A stretch of DNA of 10,161 nt from WTJX01 sp045106295 (GCA_045106295.1 JBGCEI010000105.1:1-10161), one strand, 5' to 3'; numbered from the stretch's first letter, positions 1 to 6,473 are shown. Notes: generated by a model not told the origin, from the letters alone. Program-made: numbers and translations.

Positions 1-275
1 CAATTCAAGAAGCATTGTTTAGCAAAGCTCTTTCCTTTAGAGAAGAAAAAAGTACTCATGTGAATACGTTAGAAGAGTTTAAAGAAATAATAAATGAAAA
101 AGGTGGTTTTGTTTATGCCCATTGGGATGGAACAAAAGAAACAGAGCTAAAAATAAAAGACCTCACTAAGGCTACTATCCGATGTATCCCTTTGAATAAT
201 AAAAAAGAAGAAGGAAACTGCATCCTTACAGGTAAACCATCTAGTCAACGAGTTGTTTTTGCTAAAGCTTATTAA
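1..275 (+). CDS. proS: Prolyl-tRNA synthetase, C-terminal fragment (5' end outside window)
   Basis: This is the last 90 codons of a gene that enters from the left; the reading frame is already open at base 3, so the internal TTG at 15 is not a start. The visible part is the C-terminal domain of a prolyl-tRNA synthetase, the cytoplasmic enzyme that charges tRNA-Pro. Seen: a GGFVYAHWDGTKETELKIK stretch, then KATIRCIP, TGKPS and the terminal VFAKAY. Known for the family: this C-terminal domain and the final Tyr are features of the archaeal/eukaryotic-type ProRS, which many Bacteroidota use, and archaeal relatives carry a Cys-based zinc site here. Only two of the usual zinc-site cysteines seem to remain (RCIP and GNCIL), so metal binding is doubtful. 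The catalytic domain and anticodon-binding domain cannot be judged. Identification is firm from the C-terminal motifs. Confidence 0.93.
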   Translation, partial: IQEALFSKALSFREEKSTHVNTLEEFKEIINEKGGFVYAHWDGTKETELKIKDLTKATIRCIPLNNKKEEGNCILTGKPSSQRVVFAKAY

Positions 276-291
276 TAAAATGAACAATATG

Positions 292-348
292 TACAAGTTT
301 TTTGTTTCCTTATTAGGAACGGAATCAAACTAGGTGTTTAAACTTGTA
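292..348. repeat. Long interrupted inverted repeat downstream of proS
   Basis: Outer arms TACAAGTTT (292-300) and AAACTTGTA (340-348) are a perfect 9-bp match. Nested inside, TTTGTTTCC (301-309) pairs with GGAATCAAA (321-329) with one T-T mismatch, continuing the outer stem directly on the left side; a bulge of about 10 nt (330-339) sits on the right side. The terminal loop is about 11 nt. No T-run follows either arm, so it is not a standard intrinsic terminator. It may fold as RNA in the proS 3' region, or be the proS 3' end processed by another route. Function unknown. Confidence 0.5.
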
Positions 349-454
349 ATATTTAACTGTAACCCGTACCTTTAATTCGACTTAAAACTAGCATTGAAAA
401 ATTATTTTGATATTATTTGAAACTTTTTTTTAATACTTATACGTACCTACACTT

Positions 455-988
455 ATGAGAATTTTTTTACTACTAGCGTCTCTTACTTTCGGATTAGTCT
501 CATGTAATAAAAGCCTTAAAGCCTATCACTGGACTAAAGAAAAAATGTCATTCATTTCATTAAAGTACCCTAAACAAAATTTCATCAGAGAGGTAGACTA
601 CCATTTCAATAAAGTGAAAAACTTATCAGGTCAGAAAATAGAAGACTCTGAAGAAGGTGCTTTAATATTTGAAGGCTTTAAAATCAACTATGAATTAGTA
701 AAATGCAAAGACCATAAAGAAGTCTTTAACAAAAAATACATCAACAAGATTTTTAAAGATTTAGAAGTCCTCGCAGAAGAGAATAAAAAAACGTTCAAAA
801 AAGAAGTTTTACTTGAAGTAAAGGGACAAGAACATGATTATGTAGCTCACATACTACTCAAAAATGCTCCTTACGAAGTTCTCTTTACTGCTCGATCTTT
901 CAGTGAAACTGATAATAAACTAGTTGAAAAAATATTTGACTCTGTGGTAATTAATGAAGCTATTCTAAGTAAAAAGACTTTAATTTAA
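455..988 (+). CDS. Small hypothetical lipoprotein
   Basis: I do not recognise this 177-residue protein. The N-terminus is a typical lipoprotein signal peptide: M-R, then a hydrophobic run of about 12 residues and a lipobox LVSC, with Cys17 as the probable lipidated residue. The mature part is rich in Lys and Glu, with no membrane segment, and has a predicted alternating strand/helix character. The phrase FISLKYP near residue 33 and the ending DNKLVEKIFDSVVINE resemble the general layout of PsbP/DUF1795-like small lipoproteins, which begin with a YP-containing strand and end with a 'xxIxxSxxx' helix-strand; this is only an impression. The ATG at 455 is the first in frame and gives a complete signal peptide. 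No Shine-Dalgarno sequence is seen. It is monocistronic, with its stop codon 2 bp from the stop of the converging SDR gene. Confidence 0.8.
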   Translation: MRIFLLLASLTFGLVSCNKSLKAYHWTKEKMSFISLKYPKQNFIREVDYHFNKVKNLSGQKIEDSEEGALIFEGFKINYELVKCKDHKEVFNKKYINKIFKDLEVLAEENKKTFKKEVLLEVKGQEHDYVAHILLKNAPYEVLFTARSFSETDNKLVEKIFDSVVINEAILSKKTLI

Positions 989-990
989 AT

Positions 991-1698
991 TTATAAATCG
1001 CCCAATTGAGGTCTTACTAACAGCTCCTCTATTACTGCCTTTTTTGACAGCTCATATCCACAGATAATCGTTTTTGAGACATCTTCAGCTTTCATAAAGC
1101 GTTCAGCAGGAATATCTGCACCATCCCAACTAGCCGTTTTTGTTGCTCCTGGAAGAATAGCCGTAACCCTTACCCCTTTATCTTTCATCTCTTCCCTCAA
1201 CACTTTTGTCATTCCATACAAAGCATACTTAGAAATACAGTACGAACCTCCGTTTACATAAGGTGTAATACTAGCAGTAGAACAAATCATAAAAATATGC
1301 CCACTTTTTTGCTTAACCATACCGGTTAACAATCCTCTCGTTAAATGATAGGCACTATACACATTCGTGTTTATCATTTGTTCAAGTACACCCTCTTCTT
1401 CTTCATGAATCTGACCAGGAATAAACACACCTGTATTGTTTACTAATACATCAACATCTCGTTTCAAACCCCTTATGTAGCTTACAAACTCATCGACTTG
1501 TTCTTTCTCACTAAGGTCAGCTTGTTTAACATACAAGGTAGTGCTTGAATACTCTTGTTTTACTTCTTCTTGTAAACCAATTAAATCTTGCTGATTTCTT
1601 GAACACGTTACTACATCAAACCCCTTTTCTAGAAATGCTTCTACAGTTGCTTTCCCAATTCCTTTTGTCCCTCCACTTATTACAGCTAATTTGTTCAT
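991..1698 (-). CDS. SDR-family oxidoreductase (short-chain dehydrogenase)
   Basis: This 235-residue protein is a classical short-chain dehydrogenase/reductase, a cytoplasmic NAD(P)H-dependent Rossmann-fold enzyme. Seen in order: cofactor-binding SGGTKGIG (residues 8-15), CSRN after the second strand (32-35, where an Arg commonly favours NADPH), acidic DL at 61-62, NNTG at 87-90 (usually NNAG), a catalytic tetrad of Asn112, Ser140, Tyr153 and Lys157 (YCISK), and PGATKT after the sixth strand. Length is normal for the family. The substrate cannot be deduced: SDRs of this short type act on many 3-oxo or sugar compounds. It is a single gene, divergent from the MlaE-like gene with 96 bp between start codons and convergent with the lipoprotein gene. 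Family assignment is very safe; specificity is unknown. Confidence 0.95.
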   Translation of the reverse strand: MNKLAVISGGTKGIGKATVEAFLEKGFDVVTCSRNQQDLIGLQEEVKQEYSSTTLYVKQADLSEKEQVDEFVSYIRGLKRDVDVLVNNTGVFIPGQIHEEEEGVLEQMINTNVYSAYHLTRGLLTGMVKQKSGHIFMICSTASITPYVNGGSYCISKYALYGMTKVLREEMKDKGVRVTAILPGATKTASWDGADIPAERFMKAEDVSKTIICGYELSKKAVIEELLVRPQLGDL

Positions 1699-1794
1699 GA
1701 TTTTATTCTTTTAATTCGTTAGACAAAAGAACTCATAATATGTTTAATTATGAATTCTTTAAGAGAGAATGTATTTTTTTCATAAATTTAATTT

Positions 1795-2523
1795 ATGCAT
1801 TCATTAGGAAAGTACTTTTTATTTTTAAAACAGCTATTTACTAACAGGGAACGCTTTTCAATTTACGTCAAGTTATTTTTTGAAGAAGCCATCTCTGTAG
1901 GGTTCAACTCACTATTCATTGTATCTATTATTTCTTTTTTCCTAGGCGCTGTATCAGTGGTACAGGTAGCTTACCAACTAACCAATCCTTTTTTACCTAA
2001 ATATATTATTGGTACTTTGATTAGAGATTTATCTGTATTAGAACTCTCCCCTAGTATTATTTCAATTGTATTAGCAGGAAAAGTAGGCTCAAACATAGCC
2101 GGTGGTTTAGGTACTATGAGAGTAACTGAACAAATAGATGCCCTAGAAGTAATGGGCATAAATTCCATTTCTTACCTTGTATTACCTAAAATAGTAGCTG
2201 CCCTAATAACCTTCCCTATCCTTGTTATTTTATCTGAATTCTTATTAATCACAGGAGGCTATTTAGCCGGTACTTACACAGACGCTCTTACTCCCTATGA
2301 ATACATCTACGGTCTTCGTTATGAGTTCATTCCTTTCAATATCTTTTTTGGGTTAATTAAAGCGTTTGTTTTTGCTTTTTTAATCTCTTCCATTTCATCT
2401 TACAAAGGTTATTACACAAAAGGAGGTGCCTTAGAAGTCGGTATTGCTAGTACAAGTGCTGTAACCACTAGTTGTATTGCTATTTTAGTTGCTGATTTCT
2501 TACTTGCTAAACTTATTCTATGA
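1795..2523 (+). CDS. mlaE: MlaE-family ABC transporter permease (lipid transport)
   Basis: This 242-residue inner-membrane protein belongs to the MlaE/YrbE permease family, which works with an MlaF-type ATPase and an MCE-domain protein to move phospholipids between inner and outer membranes. The diagnostic block lies at about residues 82-121: LELSP, then AGKVGSNIAGGLGTMRVTEQ and IDALEVMG, nearly matching the family consensus. Hydrophobic segments occur near residues 38-58, 84-100, 130-158, 182-200 and 222-241, as expected for about five membrane spans plus an amphipathic N-terminal helix. The ATG at 1795 gives full family length; no Shine-Dalgarno is present. Its stop overlaps the start of the ATPase gene by 4 bp (ATGA), showing translational coupling. 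The exact lipid is not readable from sequence. Confidence 0.93.
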   Translation: MHSLGKYFLFLKQLFTNRERFSIYVKLFFEEAISVGFNSLFIVSIISFFLGAVSVVQVAYQLTNPFLPKYIIGTLIRDLSVLELSPSIISIVLAGKVGSNIAGGLGTMRVTEQIDALEVMGINSISYLVLPKIVAALITFPILVILSEFLLITGGYLAGTYTDALTPYEYIYGLRYEFIPFNIFFGLIKAFVFAFLISSISSYKGYYTKGGALEVGIASTSAVTTSCIAILVADFLLAKLIL

Positions 2524-3266
2524 TTATTTTCAAAGATATTGTAAAGTCTTTTTCTGGTGTAGAAATTCTAAAAGGAATCAGTGGTGAATTTCATCCTGGA
2601 CAAACCAATCTAATTATTGGTTCTAGTGGTACTGGTAAAAGTGTTTTATTGAAATCACTTGTAGGGTTATTAGACCCTGATAGTGGAAATATAACATACG
2701 ATGGCAGGGATTTCACTTCCAAAGAAAAAAACAATAAACGACTTATCCGAAGGGAGATAGGAATGCTATTTCAAGGGTCTGCATTATTTGACTCTATGAC
2801 AGTAGAAGAAAATATTATGTTTCCTCTCAATACATTTACTAAACAATCAAAAGAAGAAAAGTTAGAGCGAGTAAATTTTTGCCTAGAAAGAGTAGGGCTA
2901 GAGAATATTAACCATTTAACACCCTCAGAGATAAGCGGTGGTATGAAAAAGAGAGTTGGTATTGCTAGGGCTATTGTAATGAATCCAAAATATTTATTTT
3001 GCGATGAACCAAATTCAGGGCTTGACCCTCAAACGGCAAATGTAATTGATAATCTCATTCAAGAAATAACCAAAGAATACAACATAACTACTGTTGTTGT
3101 AACTCATGATATGAACTCTGTAATAGAAATAGGTGAACACATTATTTATATGCTCAAAGGAGAAAAACTATGGGAAGGAAACAAAGACAGTGTTTTTGAA
3201 AGTGGTAACAAACAATTGAACGATTTTGTGTTTTCAAATGCTTTACTAAACGCCATCAAGAAATAA
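2520..3266 (+). CDS. mlaF: MlaF-family ABC transporter ATP-binding protein
   Basis: This 248-residue cytoplasmic ATPase powers the preceding MlaE-like permease. Seen: Walker A GSSGTGKS (residues 34-41), Q-loop FQGSALFDSMTV (84-95), a wording typical of the MlaF/MCE subgroup, ABC signature ISGGMKKRVGIARA (138-151, Met in place of the usual Gln), Walker B YLFCDEPNSGLDP (158-170) with catalytic Glu163, and switch His196 in THDM. All catalytic residues are intact and length is normal. It overlaps the permease gene by 4 bp. No MCE substrate-binding gene (mlaD) or further mla gene follows: the next gene is on the opposite strand, with 3 bp between stops. In Bacteroidota the MCE gene can lie elsewhere in the genome, so the transporter is probably completed in trans (inference). 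Confidence 0.94.
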   Translation: MIIFKDIVKSFSGVEILKGISGEFHPGQTNLIIGSSGTGKSVLLKSLVGLLDPDSGNITYDGRDFTSKEKNNKRLIRREIGMLFQGSALFDSMTVEENIMFPLNTFTKQSKEEKLERVNFCLERVGLENINHLTPSEISGGMKKRVGIARAIVMNPKYLFCDEPNSGLDPQTANVIDNLIQEITKEYNITTVVVTHDMNSVIEIGEHIIYMLKGEKLWEGNKDSVFESGNKQLNDFVFSNALLNAIKK

Positions 3267-3269
3267 GCT

Positions 3270-3776
3270 CTAATACAAATACACTTCCAAGTTTTCCCCG
3301 TCAATAACGACTTCTACATGCTCTTGTATCGTAGTGGAAAGAGAATGCCCATTATACGTAGCCGAAAGAGGAAAAGAAGTATGATCCCTGTTCACCAAAA
3401 CAGCTGTTTCTAACTTTTTAATTTTAATATCTAAGAATGGTTTTAAGCTATAAGCCAACGTCCTTCCAGAATTCAATACATCATCTACTAAAACAATCAC
3501 TTTATTTTTTAACTGATCTACAGGCAAATCAATTAATATCTCTGTCTGTGTAGGTGAGTTCTTATCTAAATTAACTTTCACCAATGTAGAGTTAATAGAA
3601 GAAACTGAATCAACTCTTTCTTTAAGAATAGAAGCGAACTGATAGCCTTTATCCCATATACCTGCGAACACAATTTCTTTCTCTGAAAGATTGTTTTCGT
3701 AGATCTGATACGCCATACGAGTGATCTTTTGGTCTACTTGTGATTGATTTAATATTAAACTCTTTGCTTCAGACAT
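3270..3776 (-). CDS. PyrR-like phosphoribosyltransferase
   Basis: This 168-residue cytoplasmic protein is a type I phosphoribosyltransferase. The PRPP-binding motif VIVLVDDVLNSGRT is at residues 93-106. The segments LETAVLVNRDHTSFPLSATYNG (122-143) and EHVEVVID (152-159) match the C-terminal layout of PyrR, the bifunctional uracil phosphoribosyltransferase/pyr-operon RNA attenuator of Firmicutes. The N-terminal PyrR-like 'GI..RG' substrate loop is instead GIWDKGYQFA (39-48). No pyrimidine gene or pyr attenuator is near, so a role in RNA binding cannot be claimed; in Bacteroidota such proteins are usually stand-alone, possibly nucleobase salvage enzymes. The ATG at 3776 is the first in frame and gives normal family length. 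It is divergent from rpmE2 and converges on the MlaF-like gene. Confidence 0.85.
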   Translation of the reverse strand: MSEAKSLILNQSQVDQKITRMAYQIYENNLSEKEIVFAGIWDKGYQFASILKERVDSVSSINSTLVKVNLDKNSPTQTEILIDLPVDQLKNKVIVLVDDVLNSGRTLAYSLKPFLDIKIKKLETAVLVNRDHTSFPLSATYNGHSLSTTIQEHVEVVIDGENLEVYLY

Positions 3777-3797
3777 GTTAATTCTAATTTTTTTTGT

Positions 3798-3805
3798 TAA
3801 ATTTG
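3798..3805 (+). promoter_or_regulatory. Bacteroidota -7 promoter element upstream of rpmE2
   Basis: TAAATTTG is a perfect match to the Bacteroidota sigma-A -7 consensus TAnnTTTG. It lies 40 bp before the rpmE2 start codon, implying a leader of about 35 nt. A clear TTG -33 element at the usual spacing (about 19-20 bp upstream) is not visible; the only upstream TTTG is too far away (3763-3766). It is in the only gap between the divergent phosphoribosyltransferase and rpmE2, the position where a promoter for rpmE2 is needed. Confidence 0.5.
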
Positions 3806-3845
3806 CATTCCTTTTGATTTAGGAACAAGTATTAAGAGTTAAAAA

Positions 3846-4100
3846 ATGAAGAAAGATATTCACCCAGAGTACAGAGAAGTGATCTTTTCTGATCAACAGT
3901 CAGAGTTCAAATTCATGACTAAGTCAACTATGACTTCAGACGAAACCATCAAATGGGAAGATGGTAATGAGTACCCACTAATAAAAGTAGAAGTAAGTTC
4001 TGCTTCTCACCCTTTTTACACAGGTAAGAAAATATTCTTAGATACTGCAGGTAGAGTTGAAAAATTCAACCAAAGATTCAAAAAGAAGGCAGCAAAATAG
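3846..4100 (+). CDS. rpmE2: 50S ribosomal protein L31 type B
   Basis: This 84-residue protein is ribosomal protein L31 of the type B (zinc-independent) class, a large-subunit protein at the bridge between the ribosomal subunits. Seen: the N-terminal MKKDIHPEYREVIF, the core TIKWEDGNEYPLIKVEVSS, then ASHPFYTGKKIF and DTAGRVEKFNQRFKKK. There is no Cys in the protein, so the CxxC zinc site of type A L31 is absent, which is the definition of type B. Many bacteria induce such paralogues under zinc limitation, but in Bacteroidota type B is often the only copy; no Zur-like box was recognised. The gene stands alone, with a perfect -7 element upstream and a strong terminator downstream. Confidence 0.97.
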   Translation: MKKDIHPEYREVIFSDQQSEFKFMTKSTMTSDETIKWEDGNEYPLIKVEVSSASHPFYTGKKIFLDTAGRVEKFNQRFKKKAAK

Positions 4101-4116
4101 TTTTAAAAAACTATTT
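4095..4116. repeat. Perfect 10-bp palindrome across the rpmE2 stop codon
   Basis: Arms AAATAGTTTT (4095-4104) and AAAACTATTT (4107-4116) are exact inverted copies separated by only AA. The left arm contains the rpmE2 stop codon TAG (4098-4100). As RNA it could form a weak AT-only hairpin with a small loop just before the main terminator; as DNA it could be a protein-binding dyad. It has no known match that I can name. Confidence 0.5.
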
Positions 4117-4129
4117 CACGGTTTTTATG

Positions 4130-4166
4130 AAAAGTCTCTCGTTTTACGGGAGACTTTTTTATTTTT
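4130..4166 (+). terminator. Intrinsic terminator of rpmE2
   Basis: Stem AAAAGTCTCTCG (4130-4141) pairs with CGGGAGACTTTT (4147-4158), 12 bp with one G-T pair, around the loop TTTTA (4142-4146). A T-rich tract (4155-4160, then ATTTTTAT) follows on the plus strand, as required for intrinsic termination. It lies 29 bp after the rpmE2 stop. It ends only about 12 bp before the start codon of the GlmU-like gene, so it may also act as an attenuator or translational block for that operon. Confidence 0.88.
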
Positions 4167-4171
4167 ATGTT

Positions 4172-5356
4172 ATGCAATTAGTACTCTTCGATTTACCAAG
4201 TTCACATTCTCAGTTACTGCCCCTCACATATACCCGTCCAATAGCTGATTTACGAATAGGTATTTACACTATTGCAGACAAATGGAGTCTTCACTTAAAC
4301 ACTCCTTATACTTTTTTAACACAAGATTACCTTCAGAAAAAATTTAGTCAAATCAGTGCTCCTGATGAGAAACTATACATTAACGGAGCCGTACTCCCAA
4401 ATAAAGAGTTAATCAAGCAAATTAAAAGTTTAAAAAAAGAGAAAGCGCTTTTTCACAAGGAGACAATAATTGCTTATAAATCAGATCATACATTAACTGC
4501 TTCCGAGCTACTCTCGCTAAAAAAAGAAAGTGAAGTAACTGAACCAATTAATACCATTGACAGACCGTGGAATCTTTTTCAATTGAATGGACAAGAAATA
4601 AAAGCTGACTTCTCATTAGCTACAGAAAAAAGAACAAGCTCTCCGCTAACAGACAAACACACTATCTGCTATAACGAAAAAGATATATTCATAGAGGAAG
4701 GTGTTTCAATAAAGGCATCTGTATTAGATGCAACAAGAGGACCTATTTACATCGACAAACATGCTATAATAAGTATAGGTGCAGTAATAGAAGGGCCTAC
4801 AGCAATAGGCAAGCATGCCACAATAAAATCGGGGGCTAAAATACGGGCAGGAAGCACAATAGGCACGTATTCAAAGATCGGTGGAGAGGTAAGTAATGTT
4901 ATCATTCAAGGGTATAGTAATAAAGGGCACGATGGTTTTTTAGGCAATGCTGTAATAGGAGAATGGTGTAACCTTGGCGCTGACACAAATGCTTCTAACA
5001 TGAAAAATAATTATTCCATAGCTAAAGCATGGGATTATAAAAGTCATTCGTTTATCTCAACAGGAATTCAATTTTGCGGTCTACTGATGGGCGATCATTC
5101 TAAAGCTGGGATCAACACCATGTTTAATACAGCAACAATGGTTGGTATCTGCAGTAATATTTTCGGATCTGACTTCCCTGAAAAATTTATACCTTCATTT
5201 TCTTGGGGCTCAAAAGGCGATATGACTACTTTTAGATTAGAAAAAGTATTTGAAATGGCCGAAAATATGATGGCAAGAAAAAACATCTCTTTTTCTGATG
5301 ATGATAAAAAGATTATATCTCATGTTTTTAACATAACTTCACCATACAGAAAGTAA
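4172..5356 (+). CDS. GlmU-like UDP-GlcNAc diphosphorylase / GlcN-1-P acetyltransferase (alternative Bacteroidetes type)
   Basis: A 394-residue cytoplasmic protein of the alternative Bacteroidetes GlmU family (the TIGR03991 type, from memory), thought to make UDP-GlcNAc for peptidoglycan and lipopolysaccharide. The N-terminus LVLFDLP, then LLPLTYTRPIADLRIGI (15-31) is its hallmark and replaces the canonical GxGTRM nucleotide loop. From about residue 175 to 330 it carries irregular hexapeptide repeats ([IV]xxxxx) of a left-handed beta-helix, including GHDGFLGNAVIGEWCNLGAD (252-271), which aligns with the acetyltransferase site of classical GlmU; His253 would correspond to the catalytic His (inference). 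The frame is open from an ATG at 4127, but those 15 extra codons are the rpmE2 terminator hairpin and lack family resemblance, so I place the start at 4172. It is first in a three-gene operon, 4 bp before holB. Confidence 0.87.
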   Translation: MQLVLFDLPSSHSQLLPLTYTRPIADLRIGIYTIADKWSLHLNTPYTFLTQDYLQKKFSQISAPDEKLYINGAVLPNKELIKQIKSLKKEKALFHKETIIAYKSDHTLTASELLSLKKESEVTEPINTIDRPWNLFQLNGQEIKADFSLATEKRTSSPLTDKHTICYNEKDIFIEEGVSIKASVLDATRGPIYIDKHAIISIGAVIEGPTAIGKHATIKSGAKIRAGSTIGTYSKIGGEVSNVIIQGYSNKGHDGFLGNAVIGEWCNLGADTNASNMKNNYSIAKAWDYKSHSFISTGIQFCGLLMGDHSKAGINTMFNTATMVGICSNIFGSDFPEKFIPSFSWGSKGDMTTFRLEKVFEMAENMMARKNISFSDDDKKIISHVFNITSPYRK

Positions 5357-5360
5357 GGAT

Positions 5361-6473
5361 ATGCAGTTTAGTGAAATAGATGGATTTAACACAATTAAGC
5401 AACAGCTAATACGGGCTAAACAGAATAACAAAACTGCTCATGCACAATTATTCTTAGGTTCACACGGAGGTCCTTCTCTAGCTATTGCATTGGCTTATGC
5501 CACTTATCTTCATTGTGAAAACAAACAAGAAAATGACAGCTGTGGTCAATGCCATTCTTGCGTCAAAATGAAAAAGTATGTTCACCCAGATATGCATTTT
5601 ATCTTTCCAGCAACAGCAGCAAAAAAAGCAACAGAAGATGCTAATCCTCTTATAGAAAGCTGGCGCACATTTGCTCAAGAAAATTATTTTGGTGGCTCTT
5701 CTGAATGGGCTTATAGAGCTGGCTTAGAAAACAAACAACTATCTATTCCTGCTGAATCAGTAAGATCGGTAATGAAACGCCTTTCACTAAAAGCGTTTGA
5801 ATCAGAACATAAAGTAGTAATCATCTGGCAACCTGAATACATGAATACTACAGCAGCCAATGCGATGCTAAAAGTATTAGAAGAACCAACAGATGGAACT
5901 GTGTTCATTTTAGTAGCTTACAACATAGAAAAAATATTGACTACTATAAAATCTCGCTGTCAGCTGATGCACATCCCTGCTTTCTCTGACGATGAGGTAC
6001 AACAATATTTAAAAAAGGAATACCCTTCGGTTGGAGATGACATCATACACAATGCTGTGCAATTTGCTGAGGGTAATATTCAGCTAGCTATCTCCAAAGT
6101 CACAGGTGATAACACTGACTTTTTACTCGCCTTTAGAAACTGGATGAGACTTTGCTACACAGCTAATTTTGCTGAATTAATCACTTTTTCAGATGAATTT
6201 CAGCAAATGGGAAAACGTGCTCAGCAAGACCTCTTACAATTTGCATTAGCCATATTAAGAAGCTCTTTGTATGAATTGCAAGGGGTAACAAATAGAGATA
6301 CTCCAGATAAAGCCTTTGTACAAGGATTTGCTAAAACATTATCAGAAGATAAAATCATAAAAGCTAGTTCACTATTTAATGATTTGGCTTACCATATGGA
6401 AAGAAATGCAAGTCCTAAGATATCGTTCATGAACGTATCTATACAGTTAGCGACAATTTTTAAACAATCATAA
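5361..6473 (+). CDS. holB: DNA polymerase III subunit delta' (clamp loader)
   Basis: This 370-residue protein is the delta' subunit of the clamp-loader complex that places the sliding clamp on primed DNA during replication. Seen: N-terminal AAA+ domain with HAQLFLGSHGG (27-37), a degenerate Walker A without the catalytic Lys, as is usual for delta', which does not hydrolyse ATP; zinc-site cysteines Cys52, Cys61, Cys64 and Cys67; the segment ANAMLKVLEEPTDGTVFIL (166-184); and the SRC motif (198-200) that supplies the arginine finger to the neighbouring subunit. The C-terminal third is the collar domain, poorly conserved as expected. A Shine-Dalgarno-like AAGGA precedes the ATG at 5361, unusual in this window. 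It lies 4 bp after the GlmU-like gene and 9 bp before the peptidase gene, so all three are probably co-transcribed. Confidence 0.92.
   Translation: MQFSEIDGFNTIKQQLIRAKQNNKTAHAQLFLGSHGGPSLAIALAYATYLHCENKQENDSCGQCHSCVKMKKYVHPDMHFIFPATAAKKATEDANPLIESWRTFAQENYFGGSSEWAYRAGLENKQLSIPAESVRSVMKRLSLKAFESEHKVVIIWQPEYMNTTAANAMLKVLEEPTDGTVFILVAYNIEKILTTIKSRCQLMHIPAFSDDEVQQYLKKEYPSVGDDIIHNAVQFAEGNIQLAISKVTGDNTDFLLAFRNWMRLCYTANFAELITFSDEFQQMGKRAQQDLLQFALAILRSSLYELQGVTNRDTPDKAFVQGFAKTLSEDKIIKASSLFNDLAYHMERNASPKISFMNVSIQLATIFKQS

Noticed and set aside
404..419. Candidate promoter for the lipoprotein gene (TTATTTTG / ATTATTTG)
   Set aside because: Both resemble TAnnTTTG but miss one or two key bases, and the TTG at 394-396 is too close for a -33 element.
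1734..1752. Dyad CATAAT-7 nt-ATTATG between the SDR and MlaE-like genes
   Set aside because: Arms are only 6 bp and A/T-dominated, close to chance in such AT-rich DNA; position between divergent genes is suggestive but not enough to call an operator.
3846..4100. Missing zinc-binding cysteines in L31, considered as gene damage
   Set aside because: Absence of Cys is the defining state of type B L31; the rest of the protein matches the family throughout.
4057..4248. 63-codon plus-strand frame overlapping rpmE2's end and the GlmU-like start
   Set aside because: It runs through the rpmE2 coding end and the terminator in another frame, with no recognisable protein features.
5361..5600. Degenerate Walker A in the delta' subunit, considered as an inactivating mutation
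   Set aside because: Loss of the ATP-binding Lys is normal in delta' subunits; the zinc cysteines and SRC motif are intact, so the gene is functional.
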